From positions 1 to 9,661 of the forward strand of contig CAYLGY010000093.1 in NCBI GenBank assembly GCA_964383325.1: a stretch of DNA of 9,661 bases. Reading direction: 5' to 3'. This DNA is from CAYLGY01 sp964383325 (GTDB lineage Bacteria; Pseudomonadota; Alphaproteobacteria; Rhizobiales; Rhizobiaceae). Position 1 is the first letter of the stretch, and the number at the start of each line of letters is the position of its first letter. The position numbers and the translations under genes were made by a program. The notes beneath the pieces are model-generated. The model was given only the letters and a program-made list of their open reading frames with translations. It was not told the origin of the DNA and ran no database searches. Shown piece by piece: positions 6,766 to 9,661 of this stretch.

Positions 6766-7520
6766 CTGAATCTGCAGATCCGCAGGCCCCCCTTTCCGGC
6801 AGGATTGCCGTCGTCACCGGCGCATCGCGCGGGATCGGATATTATCTCGCCCGCGAGCTGGCGGCCGCCGGCGCTCATGTGATCGCTGTGGCGCGAACGG
6901 TCGGCGGCCTGGAAGAGCTCGATGACGAAATCCGCGCCAAGGGCGGGGAAGCGACGCTCGTCCCGCTCGATCTCGCCGACATGCAAGGCATCGACCGGCT
7001 CGGCGCCGCCATCCACGAACGCTGGGGCAAGCTCGACATCCTGATTGCCAATGCCGGAATCCTCGGCGTCCTGTCGCCGATCGGCCATATCGAGGCCAAG
7101 GTGTTCGAGCGGGTCATGAACATCAATGTGACGGCAACCTGGCGGCTGATCCGTTCGCTCGAACCCCTGCTGAAACAATCGGATGCAGGCCGGGCCGTCC
7201 TGATCTCGTCGGGCGCGGCCCATAATTGCCGGCCCTTCTGGAGCGCCTATTCGGCCTCGAAGGCGGCCGTGGAAGCGCTGGCGCGCTGCTGGGCCAACGA
7301 AACCCGCAACACGCCCCTGAAGGTGAATGCCGTCAATCCCGGCGCGACGCGCACTGCCATGCTGGCGCAGGCAAGGCCAGGCGCGGATCCGATGGATTCG
7401 CCCCACCCTTCCGAGGTCGCCGCGAAGCTCGTGCCGCTGACGCTGCCGTCGCTGGAAGAGACCGGCATGCTCTACAGCGTTCCCGCCGGCCGCTTTCTCA
7501 CCTACCGCTCGCCAGAATAG
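6762..7520 (+). CDS. Short-chain dehydrogenase/reductase (SDR)
   Basis: This is a 252-residue classical SDR, an NAD(P)-dependent oxidoreductase of unknown substrate. Visible motifs are the cofactor glycine motif TGASRGIG (19-26), NAG (97-99), a conserved Asn in MNINVTA, the catalytic Ser in LISSG (149-150) and YxxxK as YSASK (Tyr163, Lys167). NPGATRTAM completes the usual set. Arg residues after the glycine motif and in the VAR segment after the second strand suggest a preference for NADP(H), which is an inference. The C-terminal stretch (HPSEVAAKLVPL, ending in TYRSPE) resembles the YciK-type oxidoreductases. The start overlaps the purF stop, so expression probably follows purF, but nothing links the reaction to purine synthesis. 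Class assignment is firm; substrate is not known. Confidence 0.93.
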   Translation: MTESADPQAPLSGRIAVVTGASRGIGYYLARELAAAGAHVIAVARTVGGLEELDDEIRAKGGEATLVPLDLADMQGIDRLGAAIHERWGKLDILIANAGILGVLSPIGHIEAKVFERVMNINVTATWRLIRSLEPLLKQSDAGRAVLISSGAAHNCRPFWSAYSASKAAVEALARCWANETRNTPLKVNAVNPGATRTAMLAQARPGADPMDSPHPSEVAAKLVPLTLPSLEETGMLYSVPAGRFLTYRSPE

Positions 7521-7538
7521 AACCGAGCCCGCAAACCG

Positions 7539-7566
7539 CTTCCATTTTGGCCAGAAAGGCTATAGT
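7539..7566 (+). promoter_or_regulatory. Candidate promoter of the Aas-like gene
   Basis: A good -10-like TATAGT (7561-7566; 5 of 6 match TATAAT) has a poor -35 candidate CTTCCA (7539-7544) 16 bp upstream. Transcription would begin near 7573, giving a leader of about 70 nt. The 121-bp gap after a tightly packed operon makes a separate promoter reasonable, but the -35 is weak. Confidence 0.3.
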
Positions 7567-7576
7567 TTCCGCCAAA
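7546..7576. promoter_or_regulatory. Nested hairpin / inverted repeat before the Aas-like gene
   Basis: TTTGGC (7546-7551) pairs with GCCAAA (7571-7576). Inside it GAAA (7554-7557) pairs with TTTC (7566-7569), enclosing an 8-nt loop; a 2-nt/1-nt internal loop separates the stems. It has ten base pairs in all. No T-run follows, so it is not a typical terminator for the SDR transcript. It could be an operator, since the candidate -10 TATAGT lies at its centre, or an inefficient RNA end. Confidence 0.4.
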
Positions 7577-7629
7577 CGGTCGCCGGATGTCGCATTGAGA
7601 ACGGCCGATGGAAGGGGGGGTGTCGATCC

Positions 7630-7635
7630 GGAGGA
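7630..7635 (+). promoter_or_regulatory. Ribosome binding site of the Aas-like gene
   Basis: GGAGGA lies 6 nt before GTG 7642. It supports this non-ATG start, which also places a hydrophobic segment at the very N-terminus of the protein. Confidence 0.7.
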
Positions 7636-7641
7636 ATTTGA

Positions 7642-9579
7642 GTGCTTCTTGGCATTACGATCCTGGGAATCCTGGTCGCGCTCTGGTTCGCGTCCGCCCT
7701 TTATCCGATTGTACGGCACGGAATCTCGTTCAAGCAGGGCCTGCTTTATGCGCCCCTGCAGATGCTCTACGGGCTGGACGACCGCCAGATCTCGATCGCC
7801 CGCAAGTGCAAGACCCCCGTCATCTATGTGATCCTGCATCGCTCGGCCATCGACCCGGCGGTGATGCTGACGCTGCTTCCCGACACGACGTTGCATATTC
7901 TCGATGAGCGTTCGGCCGCAGCCGCCTGGCTCGAACCCTACCGCTCCCTCGCGCCGACGATTGCGTTCAACGCAAAGCACATCTTCGTTTCCCGCCGCCT
8001 CGTCCGCCGTCTGAAAGGCGGAGGAAGGCTGGCGGTCTATATCCCCGATGATGTCGAACCGAGTCAGAAGGGCTTCCGGCTGTATCGCGCCATTGCGCGC
8101 ATCGCCTCCCAGGCCAATGCCAGGATCGTGCCCATCGATCTCGTCGGCGCGAGGCACCTGCGCGTATCGAGAACTCCGGCGGCAAAGGCGGCGCGCCATC
8201 GCTTTCCGGTTCTCTCCATAAGGGCGCTCGAGGGCAGGACGATTGCCGAGCTGGTCGAGCAGGCCGGCGAGAACCGCACGACGCGGGCGCATGCCTTGTT
8301 TGACCGCGTCGCCGAATTGCGCCTTCTGGCTGCCAATCCGGAGCGCAGCCTGTTCCGCGCCCTGTCCGACGCCGCCCGCCTGCACGGCAAGCGGCGGATC
8401 GTGCTCGAAGACGCACAGACCGGCCAGTGGAGCTATCGCCGCCTTTTCACCGAAGCGCGAATCATCGGCCGGAACATCCAGGGCAAGACGGTCAGTGCCA
8501 GCGAACCCGTGGGCCTGCTCCTGCCCGGCTCCGCCTTCATGGTCGCGGCCTTTCTTGCCACCCAGTCCGCAGGCCGGCCGGCGGCACTGATCGACCCGGA
8601 TGCGCCGCTCGATGCGACCACCGCATTCCTGCGCACGGCCGGCGTGCGGATCGTGCTGACCACTCGCGCCATTGTCGCCCAGGAGGAGGTGAAGGCCCTT
8701 GCAGACGCCATCGAAGCTGACGGCATCCGCCTCGTCTGGCTCGATGAGGTGCTGGCGCAGGCCGGGCGGGCCGGCCGCCTTGCGGCCCGTCTTTTCTGGC
8801 GTTTTGCGCTGCATCGGCGCCGGCCGGACGATCCGGCCGTCCTGCTGGCCGGGGCAATGGAGCCCGGGCAGGCGGAAGTGCTGGTTCTCAGCCAGAGAAA
8901 CATCCTGACCAACATCCTGCAATTGCAGAGCCGGATCGACATCAGCCCGGCCGATACGGTCATCAACCTGCTGCCGGCACATTATGGTGCCGGCCTTGCC
9001 GGCGGCACATTGCTGGCGCTCATGGCGGGGGCGCGCCTGCGTAGCGCATCGAACGGGTCGCAGGCGAAAACAAGATCTGCATCGGGCAACCGCCCGACCG
9101 TATTGCTGGGCAGCGAAACCCGGCTGGTTCAACTCCTCCAGGCTGGAGAGACCGACCTGACCCAATTGCGCATGATTTTCGCCGGCGCCGAGCCGGTCAG
9201 CGCCGAGACCCGCAGGTTGTTCCGCGAACGTCTCGGGCTGGAAATCCTCGAAGGCTATGCGTTCGGCAATGCAGCGCCGATCGTTGCGCTGAATACGATC
9301 ACGCATTCACGCGAGGGTACGGTCGGCCGACTGCTGCCCGGAATTCAGCTGCGCCTCGAATCTGTCGAGGGCATGGAGGGGGCATTCAGGCTCCATCTGC
9401 GCGGGCCCTCGCTCATCCACGGCCGGATCCGCGAGGATCGCCCGGGCGAACTGCAGCGCTTCGAGGAATGGCTCGATACCGGGGACATCGTGTCGATCGA
9501 CCGGGAAGGCTTCCTTGCCCTGCGCCAGCTCGACGAGCTGAATGCGGCGGCCCGCGGCGATGCGGTTACGGCCGCCTGA
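7642..9579 (+). CDS. Aas-like acyltransferase / AMP-binding fusion, probably degenerate
   Basis: The 645-residue product resembles the last two domains of Aas (acyl-ACP synthetase/2-acylglycerophosphoethanolamine acyltransferase), which re-acylates lysophospholipids. An N-terminal membrane segment (about 1-24) is followed by a PlsC-like region with HRSAID (His66, Asp71), matching the HX4D motif. The FPEG motif expected near 134-137 reads IPDD. From about 255 an AMP-binding domain follows, recognisable by LLLPGSAFMVAAF, NLLPAHYGAGLAGGTLLAL (443-460), IFAGAEPVSAETRRLF, GTVGRLLPGIQLRLE and LDTGDIVSID (611-620). Key adenylation parts are missing. The glycine/Thr/Ser-rich P-loop (SGTTGxPKG type) is replaced by LAGAMEPGQAE (402-412). 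The YGxTE motif reads YAFGN. The C-terminal subdomain with the catalytic lysine is absent, the protein ending about 25 residues after the TGD motif. The frame is open and codon use looks normal, so it is not an obvious pseudogene. It starts at GTG with a strong ribosome site. Acyl-activating ability is doubtful; acyltransferase activity is uncertain. Confidence 0.8.
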   Translation: MLLGITILGILVALWFASALYPIVRHGISFKQGLLYAPLQMLYGLDDRQISIARKCKTPVIYVILHRSAIDPAVMLTLLPDTTLHILDERSAAAAWLEPYRSLAPTIAFNAKHIFVSRRLVRRLKGGGRLAVYIPDDVEPSQKGFRLYRAIARIASQANARIVPIDLVGARHLRVSRTPAAKAARHRFPVLSIRALEGRTIAELVEQAGENRTTRAHALFDRVAELRLLAANPERSLFRALSDAARLHGKRRIVLEDAQTGQWSYRRLFTEARIIGRNIQGKTVSASEPVGLLLPGSAFMVAAFLATQSAGRPAALIDPDAPLDATTAFLRTAGVRIVLTTRAIVAQEEVKALADAIEADGIRLVWLDEVLAQAGRAGRLAARLFWRFALHRRRPDDPAVLLAGAMEPGQAEVLVLSQRNILTNILQLQSRIDISPADTVINLLPAHYGAGLAGGTLLALMAGARLRSASNGSQAKTRSASGNRPTVLLGSETRLVQLLQAGETDLTQLRMIFAGAEPVSAETRRLFRERLGLEILEGYAFGNAAPIVALNTITHSREGTVGRLLPGIQLRLESVEGMEGAFRLHLRGPSLIHGRIREDRPGELQRFEEWLDTGDIVSIDREGFLALRQLDELNAAARGDAVTAA

Positions 9580-9661
9580 GGCAGCACAGGCGTCTCGGCT
9601 GCGTCACTAGAGGGGCTCACTCCGCCCAGCACCTTCCTGGTCTTCCCGCCGCTTGCGCTGC
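9580..9661. other. Right-edge sequence without a supported gene
   Basis: These 82 bases follow the stop codon of the Aas-like gene. GCAGC (9581-9585) can pair with GCTGC (9598-9602) across a 12-nt loop, but there is no T-run and no convincing terminator. A 17-codon open frame on the - strand runs in from the edge and stops at 9607. It is too short to judge. Confidence 0.4.

Noticed and set aside
7226..7831. 201-codon + strand frame across the SDR end and the Aas-like start
   Set aside because: It overlaps two well-supported genes in another frame and has an Arg/Pro-rich translation typical of a shadow frame.
7498..9306. 602-codon open frame on the - strand opposite the Aas-like gene
   Set aside because: It spans the intergenic gap and mirrors the + strand gene's codons with no recognisable domain. 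The + strand frame has family motifs and a good ribosome site.
9607..9660. Possible C-terminus of a - strand gene entering from the right edge
   Set aside because: Only 17 codons are visible; the charged tail looks plausible, but open frames of this length are common. It needs sequence beyond the window.
1..9661. Search for a novel defence system, mobile element, CRISPR array or tRNA/rRNA
   Set aside because: All seven genes belong to chromosomal families, codon use looks even throughout, and there are no transposase motifs, terminal repeats, spaced repeat arrays or tRNA-like folds that I can see.

Overview
The window is a GC-rich (visibly about 60-65% G+C) bacterial chromosome segment carrying seven protein genes, all on the + strand. 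Gene content and order (dnaB - radA - cvpA - purF - SDR), the alphaproteobacterial style of DnaB with an extra loop after Walker A, and the presence of a cyclopropane synthase and an Aas-like lipid gene point to an alphaproteobacterium, most likely order Hyphomicrobiales/Rhizobiales. I cannot name a genus from sequence alone.

Layout. Bases 1-174 are a non-coding leader rich in dyads, including a 14-bp perfect palindrome that overlaps a candidate promoter. It precedes cfa (175-1428, cyclopropane fatty acid synthase). A 216-bp gap with several small hairpins leads to dnaB (1645-3135, replicative helicase). dnaB is followed after 40 bp by radA (3176-4564, recombination/repair ATPase). A 14-codon mini-ORF overlaps the dnaB stop and the radA start exactly where many relatives carry alr. 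A 150-bp gap with a 17-bp near-perfect direct repeat precedes cvpA (4715-5251, four-helix membrane protein). purF (5257-6765, Fe-S type amidophosphoribosyltransferase with a 31-residue propeptide) follows after 5 bp, and an SDR oxidoreductase (6762-7520) overlaps the purF stop by 4 bp. After 121 bp containing a nested hairpin and a candidate promoter comes a 645-residue PlsC-like acyltransferase/AMP-binding fusion (7642-9579) whose adenylation motifs look eroded. The last 82 bases hold no gene I can support.

How the genes fit together. dnaB and radA act in replication and recombination. cvpA and purF form the usual purine-linked pair, with the SDR translationally coupled to purF. cfa and the Aas-like gene at the two ends both concern phospholipid acyl chains, but nothing in the sequence shows that they work together.

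This is largely a conserved housekeeping region. I found no mobile element, CRISPR array, tRNA or rRNA, and no evidence of an unknown multi-gene system. The points most worth a second look are the pseudoenzyme-like acyltransferase/AMP-binding fusion, the missing alr with its mini-ORF scar, and the dyad structures upstream of cfa and of the Aas-like gene.
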